From: Palaemon carinicauda
Lineage: Eukaryota > Arthropoda > Malacostraca > Decapoda > Palaemonidae
Direction of reading: 5' to 3'
NCBI RefSeq assembly: GCF_036898095.1
Contig: NC_090746.1
Location: forward strand, 54,078,288-54,142,287
Length of the DNA: 64,000 bases
Within the stretch, counting starts at the first letter, position 1. Each line of letters begins with the position of its first letter. Of this stretch, positions 49,421-61,300 are shown one piece after another. Below the pieces are notes generated by a model. The model had not been told where the DNA came from and did no database searches. It was given only the letters and a program-made list of their open reading frames with translations. Both the position numbers and the translations under genes were made by a program.

Positions 49421-50456
49421 AAGGCACACACATAGGCCTACCTAGCCTATAATCTGGACGGGTTCAGGTCAAATAGAAATAATGTTTAATTTAATGATTT
49501 CCTGTCACATTAATCTTCAAAAGCCATAAATACAAAACACGTAAAGATTTCACTACATTATTCACGATCAGAGCGATACGAACATAAGGAAATTAATTAC
49601 CATGTAACGTTACATAGCTGGCAATGAAAATACATGGTGTACAGTCTGTCCATACATTCACAAATAGGCTACACAAAAGGTAAAGACTCACCCGTTATTA
49701 AGGAATATAACAACACGGACATACTAAAAGAGAATTCCTCTTTTCACTAGTGGCATCTCAGTACTTTTGTCCTCAGAATTAAAGAATGGTATAGAGATGA
49801 GTCACTTGCGCCAGTAATACACAAAGACAGACAAAGACAAGTGGTCGGTCGGAATTAGGAATGTAAACAATTAGAGCAACCCGTGGGAGAGGTATCGTTT
49901 CGAAGTAATGAGTCATTTTACTTTCGAGATTATGATGAATGGACAAGAAAATCTACAAACTTTGTGTCTAAAATTATTTCATTACTGTTAAAAATTTTCT
50001 TCTCTGCTTCTGGTATTAGTTATACCGTTCCTTGTAAGAAATTTGATAATTTTCGAACGATTTCTAATCAAACGCATCCAAAAACTTGATAGTTGAAACT
50101 ACCAAAACCACTTTTTTTTTTCATCTATTTAGTATTCAAATTAATATCTTATTCTAATTGTATATAGTATTTTTCAATTGAATTTGATCTCGTTTAATTA
50201 CGATTTATTTTCAATCAATTTTCTATACGTCTTAATTTATCTGCGGTTAATGTTTTATCTTTGAGTAGTGATCTTACTTATGCTATATACATAAATTATA
50301 TGTCCATGACTATGTACTACTTCATAACTTATTTTGAATTATGATGACAATATATCGTATTCTCAATATCCTTGCCTACTTATTTTGGAAAATTTATAAC
50401 ATATCGCTATGGAAAATTAACCCAGGGAACAGATGTAAAGGATTCTCGAGTGTTTT

Positions 50457-50458
<2 letters not shown>
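49421..50458. other. AT-rich spacer, no gene seen
   Basis: Nothing recognised. Confidence 0.4.

Positions 50459-50551
<93 letters not shown>
50459..50551. repeat. (TA)n-(TATG)n microsatellite
   Basis: About 36 TA units followed by five TATG-type units. Confidence 0.96.
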
Positions 50552-50553
<2 letters not shown>

Positions 50554-53479
50554 GTATATGCAAGGTGTAGTCACTTTCATATGTATTACAACACGACAAT
50601 AGCACCCGTAGAGGAATTATATCCGTTCTTGCAAAACATCAAAAGTAATGCTGGAATCACACTAGTCATTTCTTGCTCGAGTTTTTCGCGAACCCCAGCC
50701 GATGAGAGCGAGCAAAAGTGTTATAGCGTCACACTACGATTTCGCAGTTCCAGGAGCATATAGGAAAAAGTTAAACAAAACCGATCAGCTGATATCATCA
50801 TGGAACCCAGAAATTTTCTAACTGTTGCGGTAATAGGTGTTATCGGTATTTTACGTGAATCAAGGAATTCTACAACTACCACAGGGTGGTCAAAGCACAT
50901 TTTTATCATCTCTTGAGGTTTGTTGGACTCGAGATTGCCAAGGAAGAGCACGTCCTATATGCAGCAGCCATCTTGTTTGTGTACACCAGAAGGAGCCATG
51001 CTCGTGTATTGTGCTTCCCGTTCAGTCGGGAAGCCAATATCTCGAGCAAACAAGCTCTCGTGTTTTCCGTTTTGGACAGCAACGTCTTGCTGGTGGAGGA
51101 AATAAAAAAAAAAGAAAAAAAGCCGTGAGTGATTCCAGCTTAAGCTGCAATATGTTTTGAAGACAGTGTAATAAAACTCTTGGACTACTACCTTCATGTG
51201 AAGTATAATTCAATAGCAATATTTGAAACATGGATAGCTTTGACTTTGAGGGAGCTTTTTCAGATCGCATGTACTCTCAGACATCTTCAAATTGGCAAAA
51301 AATTTATTTGGGCTTATGATAGTACTAAAACTGTCTCTACCTATAGGGGCAAATGTCAAGAAAGAAAAAAAGTAGCTGCAGGATAAAAGAATCTAAAAAA
51401 ATAGATCTAACTGTATAAAATAATTTCATATTTGAAGCAATAAAGTTATTTTATTTTATTTTTCAAGTGAAATTGTACATTTTTTACAATTCCAAAAAAT
51501 GTAAATTAATTTATATGGAAAAAAAAATATTCATTGGTAACGTGTGCAAAGGCTTATTCATTGTCATGGCTACGATTATAAAGACAATTTTCTGTAAGTG
51601 AAAAGTAAACTCTTTTAACATATAAATGCATCGTACAAGATTATCAGTTTCTGAGACAACCATTCTCAGATGCTTCAGCACAACAGTTTCAAGTCTTGGT
51701 AAAAGTAAGTGCTTTCGACATTAAGTCACAGTAATAAATGTTCAAGTTTCTTTAGATTTTTTCCAACATTGAATGAAATGAATGTCTCATGATGGATGAA
51801 TGATAATAAGCAAAGTAGTGCAACGTCCAACTTTGGAAAAAGGCAACATGAAATAAAAACAATTGCTATACATACGGGAAGTACATCTTGAACTAGTAAA
51901 GATACGCACTGCTAGGGGTATTCCAAATACCTCTACATTTGCTAAAGGCCCATATACCTCCTAGAAGAGTTGCTCAGGAAGTAGTCAACAGTCCACTACA
52001 TTCGGAGGTAGCGAGCGACCTTACCTACCCTAACCTAATATGGGGTGGAGATCGTTGTCTAATAAGACCGTTATGCAGCTTACGCCACCCTTGGACCACC
52101 TTATCTACCCTGCATTAGACCTCTACCAGTTCACGAAAATACAGATCTGTGCTAACCCAACGTTACATAATCTAATCTAATCTAATCTAGTATGCTAGTT
52201 CCTAAACTGACGAGTGGGTGGGGGTTGGAACTTGGGTGAGACAGGCAAAGATTAGAGAAATTAGAGACTCGTGTAACAGCGGAGCTTGTAGAAATTCATA
52301 TGTAGAATTGCCGTATCCGTAACCACTATTAAAAGAAGGCTACAGATTCTGATTTGCTTGTAGGCTATTCGTAGCCCCTTAAAAAGAAAATTTTATAGTT
52401 TAAAACCAAACACTAGGAAATCTAACGGCAAATTTTACCGACCAGATTTTTAAGGACAAATGAGATACACATAGACTACCCACCAGAGTAAAGAAAAGTA
52501 CAGGTTGTAGTGTAATATGTACACAGACGACTAATAGATTTTCTAACTAGGTTTCCAGAAGATCCTGATCACGTAGAAAGTATGTCAGGCAACGTTTAGG
52601 GAACTCAGAGATGCCAAACAAAAAACTAGTCTACTCGCTCTTCCATCATAAAATAGGTCTGATAGAGCTTCCTAACACACCTGACTTAATGTTTTTAGAT
52701 TTAACACTGTAAAAAATCGACAAAATATAATACAGAAATAAAATTGGCAAAGCGAAAAAAAGTATAAAGTAAATTTCATAACTCATAAAAATCGATTACT
52801 GAACTGACTCACATATAGACGTAGTGTGGGATCAAAGATGATAGAATTACTGTATTTTTTTTTTCTTTTTTTTAACGACTGAAAACTTTCCTTTTCTTTT
52901 TTGGTGGAAAATCATAAAAGAAGTCTTAAGGGCAATTATAACACTGGTGCCATCAAAATAATAATTGTTTATTGTGTGGAAAGTAAATAACGGTAATTTC
53001 TTAAGTTACCAAGGACACTGGTATTCATGCAAGGATGGTTTTCCTAAATAAAACTAAGCATCACTGAAATAAGCACATTTTTTTCTTATCAGGAAAAATG
53101 TAAAGAATTTCAACATTAATATGCAGACTTGCATTTCAAGGTAAACCGACACCAACAATAATGACTTAGGTTTGCATTTCATTTAATACTTGAATACTAA
53201 TATACATGTGTTAATTGTAATTTACTGATAACTAAGTAGTATGCTGTAAAATAATATGTAAAATGTCTTCATGACATGATTTTCATGTTCTACATTCGTC
53301 AAAATCCTCGAGACTAAATCGAATAATTTACAAGTACGCATTGTCCAATTTATACAACGCACGTATTTTTTTTTACACACACACTTCCCATAAAAATAGC
53401 TTTCACGAAGTTGTACATGTAAAAAACTCCTACTTCGGCTAAAGAAAAAAGTTAGACTGTACAATGGGACTATTTTTCT
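50552..53479. other. Spacer with unresolved block 50640-51390
   Basis: The block at 50640-51390 is less AT-rich and carries overlapping frames in several registers (for example 50886-51128). It also has an inverted pair TTGCTCG/CGAGCAA and a repeated TCACACTA near 50655-50740. It may be a degenerate DNA transposon, but no transposase motif was recognised. The rest (51400-53479) is AT-rich and should include the 3' UTR of the zinc-finger gene. Confidence 0.4.
52968..52973 (-). terminator. Candidate polyadenylation signal
   Basis: AATAAA on the minus strand, about 510 bases beyond the stop of the zinc-finger exon. A variant ATTAAA lies closer, at 53182-53187. Neither can be ranked without transcript data. 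Confidence 0.3.
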
Positions 53480-53625
53480 TCAAGGTTCTCGAAGGCAAGC
53501 CTTCTGATGCACAATAAGACGGTCCGGGAAAAAGGTTCTCCCGCACTTGTCGCAAGCGACTAAGGTCTCTAGATGGGACTTCCACGCGGCATCCGCCATG
53601 GCTTCGTGGTTGACTTTGCCACTCT
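53480..53625 (-). CDS. C2HC zinc-finger protein, last coding exon
   Basis: This 146-base exon follows a strong splice acceptor (minus strand TTTTTATTCGTTGCAG, ending at 53626) and begins with two bases of a split codon. It encodes 47 residues to a TGA at 53480-53482. The peptide reads EAMADAAWKSHLETLVACDK, then CGRTFFPDRLIVHQKACLRE. This forms one complete C-x2-C-x11-H-x3-C finger with the CGRTF.PDRL signature of the zf-C2HC_2 family (ZC2HC1/ZNF474-like proteins). Such proteins are poorly characterised; the finger binds zinc. The exact orthologue cannot be told from one finger. Upstream exons should lie above 53640, but none was recognised before the satellite. Codon use is balanced, unlike the AT-rich surroundings, which supports selection. 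Confidence 0.72.
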
Positions 53626-53714
53626 CTGCAACGAATAAAAAAGGTCGTTATTACAAGGTTAGAATGGAGTTCTGAGCACCTAGTAGAGCGTGAAAATGCA
53701 TATCAGATTACCTT

Positions 53715-53766
53715 CATTATCATCATTACTAGCTAAGTTACAACCCAAGAAGGAAAACAGTGCTGT
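53715..53766 (-). mobile_element. Tail-sharing element, tail fragment (inverted)
   Basis: CTAGCTAAGTTACAACCC, then GGAAAACAGTGCTGTAG is a worn start of the inverted tail. It is cut short where a plus-oriented copy begins. Confidence 0.5.
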
Positions 53767-54270
53767 AGTAGGCTCGCCAAGGCACCAGTCACCCATTAAG
53801 ATACGACCACAATAGATACTGGGTCATTTGACTGGCCAGACAGTACTATATTGGATTCCTCTGGTTACGGGTAATTTTTCCTTCGCCTACACATACACCG
53901 AATAGTCTGGGCTATTCTTTCCACATTCTCCTGTCCTCATACACTTGGCAACGCTGAAATTACCAAAGAGTTCTTCTTCACTTAAGGGGTTAACTACTGC
54001 ACTCTTAAGCAATGGAAAGCAGCTCTTATATGAGAAGGATAATCCAAACTCTAACCATTGTTCTCTAGACTTGGGCAGTGCCATAACCTCAATACCATGG
54101 TCTTCAACTATCTTGGGTTAGAGTTCTCTTGGTTGAGGGTACACTCGGGCTCACTATTCTATGTTTGCGTATTTCCTTTCCTCACTGGGCTATTTTCTCT
54201 GCTGGAGACCTTGATCTTATATTGCTTTCACAACTTGGGTTGTAGCTTGGCTAGTAATGATAATAATTAT
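53767..54270 (+). mobile_element. Tail-sharing element, diverged near full copy
   Basis: Blocks from AAGGCACCAGTCACCCATTA and CATTTGACTGGCCAGACAGT to GGGCTATTTTCTCTGCTGGA and CTTGGGTTGTAGCTTGGCTA occur in order. The middle is deleted relative to 19134-19832, and the AAT tail is reduced to a few imperfect units. Confidence 0.75.
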
Positions 54271-54486
54271 ATCATACTCTATGAGTAAAAATTGTAGTTA
54301 ATGTAGTTCTGAGCACCGATTAGATTAAAAAAAAAGGGCTCATTCGACATCCATTGAAAATATAATGAACAACAATAACAATTGAAGTTAGGAAAAATTA
54401 ACTTATCGTTAGAAGTCTTATAGTCTAAATTTTGCAGTTCTAAACATATATTAAAATCCAAGCTCCATAATCCGTACCATGAAATA

Positions 54487-54553
54487 TAAATATATATATA
54501 TATGTATATATATACATATATATATATATATATGTATATATATACATATATAT

Positions 54554-54604
<51 letters not shown>

Positions 54605-54625
54605 CATATATATATATGTATATAT

Positions 54626-54692
<67 letters not shown>
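54487..54692. repeat. (TA)n microsatellite with TATG/TACA interruptions
   Basis: About 205 bp of TA-rich repeat, with GTATATATATAC motifs at intervals suggesting a short higher-order unit. Confidence 0.95.
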
Positions 54693-54693
<1 letters not shown>

Positions 54694-55308
54694 ATATGTT
54701 AATAATTTAACATTAATAAACATTAAAATCTCCCCTACATTTTTTTATTTAGTACCTTACATTAAAGAATTTCATAATTTCTCATGTAAACAACACTTAT
54801 AGCACATAATGCAAATCAAACAAGTAATGTCAATGGTATATGAGAATTAAAATAGCATTCAGATGTCATTAACCAATTTACAACTATGTAAATAAACAAT
54901 TTGTTCAACAGGATTTGAAGCAATTTTATGGTAGTGAAGTTGACATTGATAAGATATGCCAATTTGGTTTGCTTGAAGGACAGGCAGTTTGTCAGTTAAG
55001 TCGTGGAAATGTCGTTCAGTAACTATTTCAACCGCAGAAAAAAACATACTATTGGTGGAATTTAACATATTTTAGAACTATAAAACTAAAATTATTAGTG
55101 AATTCCTAATAATGATGATGAAATAAACATCTATCGCAGATGCAGGTGAAGCAATCGTCTTTAAGGACGCAAGTGATTAACAGATGTCACTTTAAAAAGA
55201 AAGAAATACTGAGTCCTCTGTCTTAGAGTAAATCGATAATGAACCGGTAAAAGATATTCAACTTTATGATGTGTGCTTTTAAAAATTTTATGTTGATAAT
55301 ACTAGAAT
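54693..55308. other. Spacer between microsatellite and satellite array
   Basis: A 69-codon minus-strand frame (54859-55068) lacks splice sites or motifs I trust. Nothing else seen. Confidence 0.4.
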
Positions 55309-58300
55309 TTTCTCTACTCCATGATCATAAATCTTTTCTCTTCCCTACACCATGATCATAAATCTTTCCTCTTCCCTACACCATGATCATAAATCTTTCC
55401 TCTTCCCTACACCATGATCATAAATCTTTTCTCTTCCCTACACCATGATCAAAAATCTTTCCTCTTCCCTACACCATGATCATAAATCTTTTCTCTTCCC
55501 TACACCATGATCATAAATCTTTCCTCTTCCCTACACCATGATCATAAATCTTTTCTCTTCCCTACACCATGATCATAAATCTTTTCTCTTCCCTACACCA
55601 TGATCATAAATCTTTCCTCTTCCCTACACCATGATCATAAATCTTTTCTCTTCCCTACACCATGATCATAAATCTTTCCTCTTCCCTACATCATGATCAT
55701 AAATCTTTCCTTTTTTCTACTCCAAGATCATAAATATTTCCTTTTCTCTACTTCAAGATCATAAATATTTCCTTTTCTCTACTTCAAGATCATAAATATT
55801 TCCTTTTCTCTACTTCAAGATCATAAATATTTCCTTTTCTCTACTTCAAGATCATAAATATTTCCTTTTCTCTACTCCAAGATCATAAATATTTCCTTTT
55901 CTCTACTTCAAGATCATAAATATTTCCTTTTCTCTACTTCAAGATCATAAATATTTCCTTTTCTCTACTCCAAGATCATAAATATTTCCTTTTCTCTACT
56001 TCAAGATCATAAATATTTCCTTTTCTCTACTTCAAGATCATAAATATTTCCTTTTCTCTACTTCAAGATCATAAATATTTCCTTTTCTCTACTTCAAGAT
56101 CATAAATCTTTCCTTTTCTCTACTTCAAGATCATAAATATTTCCTTTTCTCTACTTCAAGATCATAAATCTTTCCTTTTCTCTACTCCAAGATCATAAAT
56201 CTTTCCTCTTCCCTACTCCATGATCATAAATCTTTCCTCTTCCCTACATCATGATCATAAATCTTTCCTTTTTTCTACTCCAAGATCATAAATCTTTCCC
56301 TTTCTCTACTTCAAGATCATAAATATTTCCTTTTCTCTACTTCAAGATCATAAATCTTTCCTTTTCTCTACTCCAAGATCATAAATCTTTCCTCTTCCCT
56401 ACTCCATGATCATAAATCTTTCCTCTTCCCTACATCATGATCATAAATCTTTCCTTTTTTCTACTCCAAGATCATAAATCTTTCCCTTTCTCTACTTCAA
56501 GATCATAAATATTTCCTTTTCTCTACTTCAAGATCATAAATATTTCCTTTTCTCTACTTCAAGATCATAAATATTTCCTTTTCTCTACTTCAAGATCATA
56601 AATATTTCCTTTTCTCTACTTCAAGATCATAAATATTTCCTTTTCTCTACTTCAAGATCATAAATCTTTCCTTTTCTCTACTTCAAGATCATAAATATTT
56701 CCTTTTCTCTACTTCAAGATCATAAATATTTCCTTTTCTCTACTTCAAGATCATAAATCTTTCCTTTTCTCTACTTCAAGATCATAAATATTTCCTTTTC
56801 TCTACTTCAAGATCATAAATCTTTCCTTTTCTCTACTCCAAGATCATAAATCTTTCCTCTTCCCTACTCCATGATCATAAATCTTTCCTCTTCCCTACAT
56901 CATGATCATAAATCTTTCCTTTTTTCTACTCCAAGATCATAAATCTTTCCCTTTCTCTACTTCAAGATCATAAATATTTCCTTTTCTCTACTTCAAGATC
57001 ATAAATCTTTCCTTTTCTCTACTCCAAGATCATAAATCTTTCCTCTTCCCTACTCCATGATCATAAATCTTTCCTCTTCCCTACATCATGATCATAAATC
57101 TTTCCTTTTTTCTACTCCAAGATCATAAATCTTTCCCTTTCTCTACTTCAAGATCATAAATATTTCCTTTTCTCTACTTCAAGATCATAAATATTTCCTT
57201 TTCTCTACTTCAAGATCATAAATATTTCCTTTTCTCTACTTCAAGATCATAAATCTTTCCTTTTCTCTACTTCAAGATCATAAATATTTCCTTTTCTCTA
57301 CTTCAAGATCATAAATCTTTCCTTTTCTCTACTCCAAGATCATAAATCTTTCCTCTTCCCTACTCCATGATCATAAATCTTTTCTCTTCCCTACACCATG
57401 ATCATAAATCTTTCCTCTTCCCTACATCATGATCATAAATATTTCCTTTTCTCTACTTCAAGATCATAAATATTTCCTTTTCTCTACTTCAAGATCATAA
57501 ATCTTTCCTTTTCTCTACTCCAAGATCATAAATATTTCCTTTTCTCTACTTCAAGATCATAAATATTTCCTTTTCTCTACTTCAAGATCATAAATCTTTC
57601 CCTTTCTCTACTCCAAGATCATAAATATTTCCTTTTCTCTACTTCAAGATCATAAATATTTCCTTTTCTCTACTCCAAGATCATAAATCTTTCCTCTTCC
57701 CTACTCCATGATCATAAATCTTTCCTTTTCTCTACTCCAAGATCATAAATCTTTCCTTTTCTCTACTCCAAGATCATAAATCTTTGCTCTTCCCTACTCC
57801 ATGATCATAAATCTTTCCTTTTCTCTACTCCAAGATCATAAATATTTCCTTTTCTCTACTTCAAGATCATAAATCTTTCCTTTTCTCTACTCCAAGATCA
57901 TAAATATTTCCTTTTCTCTACTTCAAGATCATAAATCTTTCCTTTTCTCTACTCCAAGATCATAAATCTTTCCTCTTCCCTACTCCATGATCATAAATCT
58001 TTCCTTTTCTCTACTCCAAGATCATAAATATTTCCTTTTCTCTACTTCAAGATCATAAATCTTTCCTTTTCTCTACTCCAAGATCATAAATATTTCCTTT
58101 TCTCTACTTCAAGATCATAAATCTTTCCTTTTCTCTACTCCAAGATCATAAATCTTTCCTCTTCCCTACTCCATGATCATAAATCTTTCCTTTTCTCTAC
58201 TCCAAGATCATAAATCTTTCCTTTTCTCTACTCCAAGATCATAAATCTTTGCTCTTCCCTACTCCATGATCATAAATCTTTCCTTTTCTCTACTCCAAGA

Positions 58301-61300
58301 TCATAAATATTTCCTTTTCTCTACTTCAAGATCATAAATCTTTCCTTTTCTCTACTCCAAGATCATAAATCTTTGCTCTTCCCTACTCCATGATCATAAA
58401 TCTTTCCTTTTCTCTACTCCAAGATCATAAATATTTCCTTTTCTCTACTTCAAGATCATAAATCTTTCCTTTTCTCTACTCCAAGATCATAAATATTTCC
58501 TTTTCTCTACTTCAAGATCATAAATCTTTCCTTTTCTCTACTCCAAGATCATAAATCTTTCCTCTTCCCTACTCCATGATCATAAATCTTTCCTTTTCTC
58601 TACTCCAAGATCATAAATCTTTCCTTTTCTCTACTCCAAGATCATAAATATTTCCTTTTCTCTACTTCAAGATCATAAATCTTTCCTTTTCTCTACTCCA
58701 AGATCATAAATATTTCCTTTTCTCTACTTCAAGATCATAAATCTTTCCTTTTCTCTACTCCAAGATCATAAATCTTTCCTTTTCTCTACTCCAAGATCAT
58801 AAATCTTTGCTCTTCCCTACTCCATGATCATAAATCTTTCCTTTTCTCTACTCCAAGATCATAAATCTTTCCTTTTCTCTACTCCAAGATCATAAATCTT
58901 TCCTTTTCTCTACTCCAAGATCATAAATCTTTCCTCTTCCCTACTCCATGATCATAAATCTTTCCTTTTCTCTACTCCAAGATCATAAATCTTTCCTTTT
59001 CTCTACTCCAAGATCATAAATCTTTCCTCTTCCCTACTCCATGATCATAAATATTTCCTTTTCTCTACTTCAAGATCATAAATCTTTCCTTTTCTCTACT
59101 CCAAGATCATAAATCTTTCCTCTTCCCTACTCCATGATCATAAATCTTTTCTCTTCCCTACACCATGATCATAAATCTTTCCTCTTCCCTACACCATGAT
59201 CATAAATCTTTCCTCTTCCCTACACCATGATCATAAATCTTTCCTCTTCCCTACACCATGATCATAAATCTTTCCTTTTTTCTACTCCAAGATCATAAAT
59301 CTTTCCCTTTCTCTACTCCAAGATCATAAATCTTTCCTTTTCTCTACTTCAAGATCATAAATCTTTCCTTTTCTCTACTCCAAGATCATAAATCTTTCCT
59401 CTTCCCTACTCCATGATCATAAATCTTTCCTTTTCTCTACTCCAAGATCATAAATCTTTCCTTTTCTCTACTTCAAGATCATAAATCTTTCCTTTTCTCT
59501 ACTCCAAGATCATAAATCTTTCCTCTTCCCTACTCCATGATCATAAATCTTTCCTTTTCTCTACTTCAAGATCATAAATCTTCCCTTTTCTTTATTCCCA
59601 GATCATAAATCTTTTCTTTTCTCTACTCCATGATCATAAATCTTTCCTTTTCTCTACTCCAAGATCATAAATCTTTCCTCTTCCCTACTCCAAGATCATA
59701 AATCTTTCCTTTTCTCTACTTCAAGATCATAAATCTTCCCTTTTCTTTATTCCCAGATCATAAATCTTTTCTTTTCTCTACTCCATGATCATAAATCTTT
59801 CCTCTTCCCTACTCCAAGATCATAAATCTTTCCTCTTCCCTACTCCATGATCATACATCTTTCCTTTTCTCTACTTCAAGATCATACATCCTTCTTTTTC
59901 TCTACTCCAAGATCATAAATCTTTCCCTTTCTCTACTCCAAGATCATAAATCTTTCCCTTTCTCTGCTTCAAGATCATACATCTTTCCTTTTCTCTACTC
60001 CAAGATCATAAATCTTTCCTCTTCCCTACTCCATGATCATAAATCTTTCCTTTTCTCTAATTCAAGATCATACATCTTTCCCTTTCTCTACTCCAAGATC
60101 ATAAATCTTTCCTTTTCTCTACATCAAGATCATACATATTTCCTTTTCTATACTCCAAGATCATAAATCTTTCCTCTTCCCTACTCCATGATCATACATC
60201 TTTCCTTTTCTCTACTTCAAGATCATACATCTTTCCTTTTCTCTACTCCAAGATCATACATCTTTCCCTTTCTCTACTCCAAGATCATAAATCTTTCCTT
60301 TTCTCTACTCCAAGATCATAAATCTTTCCTCTTCCCTACTCCATGATCATACATCTTTCCTTTTCTCTACTTCAAGATCATACATCTTTCCTTTTCTCTA
60401 CTCCAAGATCATAAATCTTTCCCTTTCTCTACTCCAAGATCATAAATCTTTCCTTTTCTCTACTCCAAGATCATAAATCTTTCCTCTTCCCTACTCCATG
60501 ATCATACATCTTTCCTTTTCTCTACTTCAAGATCATACATCTTTCCTTTTCTCTACTCCAAGATTATAAATCTTTCCTTTTCTCTACTCCATGATCATAA
60601 ATCTTTCCTTTTCTCTACTTCAAGATCATAAATCTTTCCTTTTCTCTACTCCAAGATCATAAATCTTTCCTTTTCTCTACATCAAGATCATACATATTTC
60701 CTTTTCTATACTCCAAGATCATAAATCTTTCCTCTTCCCTACTCCATGATCATATATCTTTCCTTTTCTCTACTTCAAGATCATACATCTTTCCTTTTCT
60801 CTACTCCAACATCATAAATCTTTCCTTTTCTCTACTCCATGATCATACATCTTTCCTTTTCTCTACTTCAAGATCATACATCTTTCCTTTTCTCTACTCC
60901 AAGATCATAAATCTTTCCCTTTCTCTACTCCAAGATCATAAATCTTTCCCTTTTCTCTACTCCATGATCATACATCTTTCCTTTTCTCTACTTCAAGATC
61001 ATACATCTTTCCTTTTCTCTACTCCATGATCATACATCTTTCCTTTTCTCTACTCCAAGATCATACATCTTTCCTTTTCTCTACTCCATGATCATACATC
61101 TTTCCCTTTCTCTACTCCAAGATCATAAATCTTTCCTTTTCCCTACTCCATGATCATGAATCTTTTCTTTTCTCTACTCCAAGATCATACATCTTTCCCT
61201 TTCTCTACTCCAAGATCATAAATCTTTCCTTTTCCCTACTCCATGATCATGAATCTTTTCTTTTCTCTACTCCAAGATCATAAATCTTTCCCTTTCTCTA

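Noticed and set aside
54859..55068. Upstream exon of the zinc-finger gene
   Set aside because: The translation has no zinc-finger or other motif, a stop lies just before its ATG, and no convincing donor is seen.
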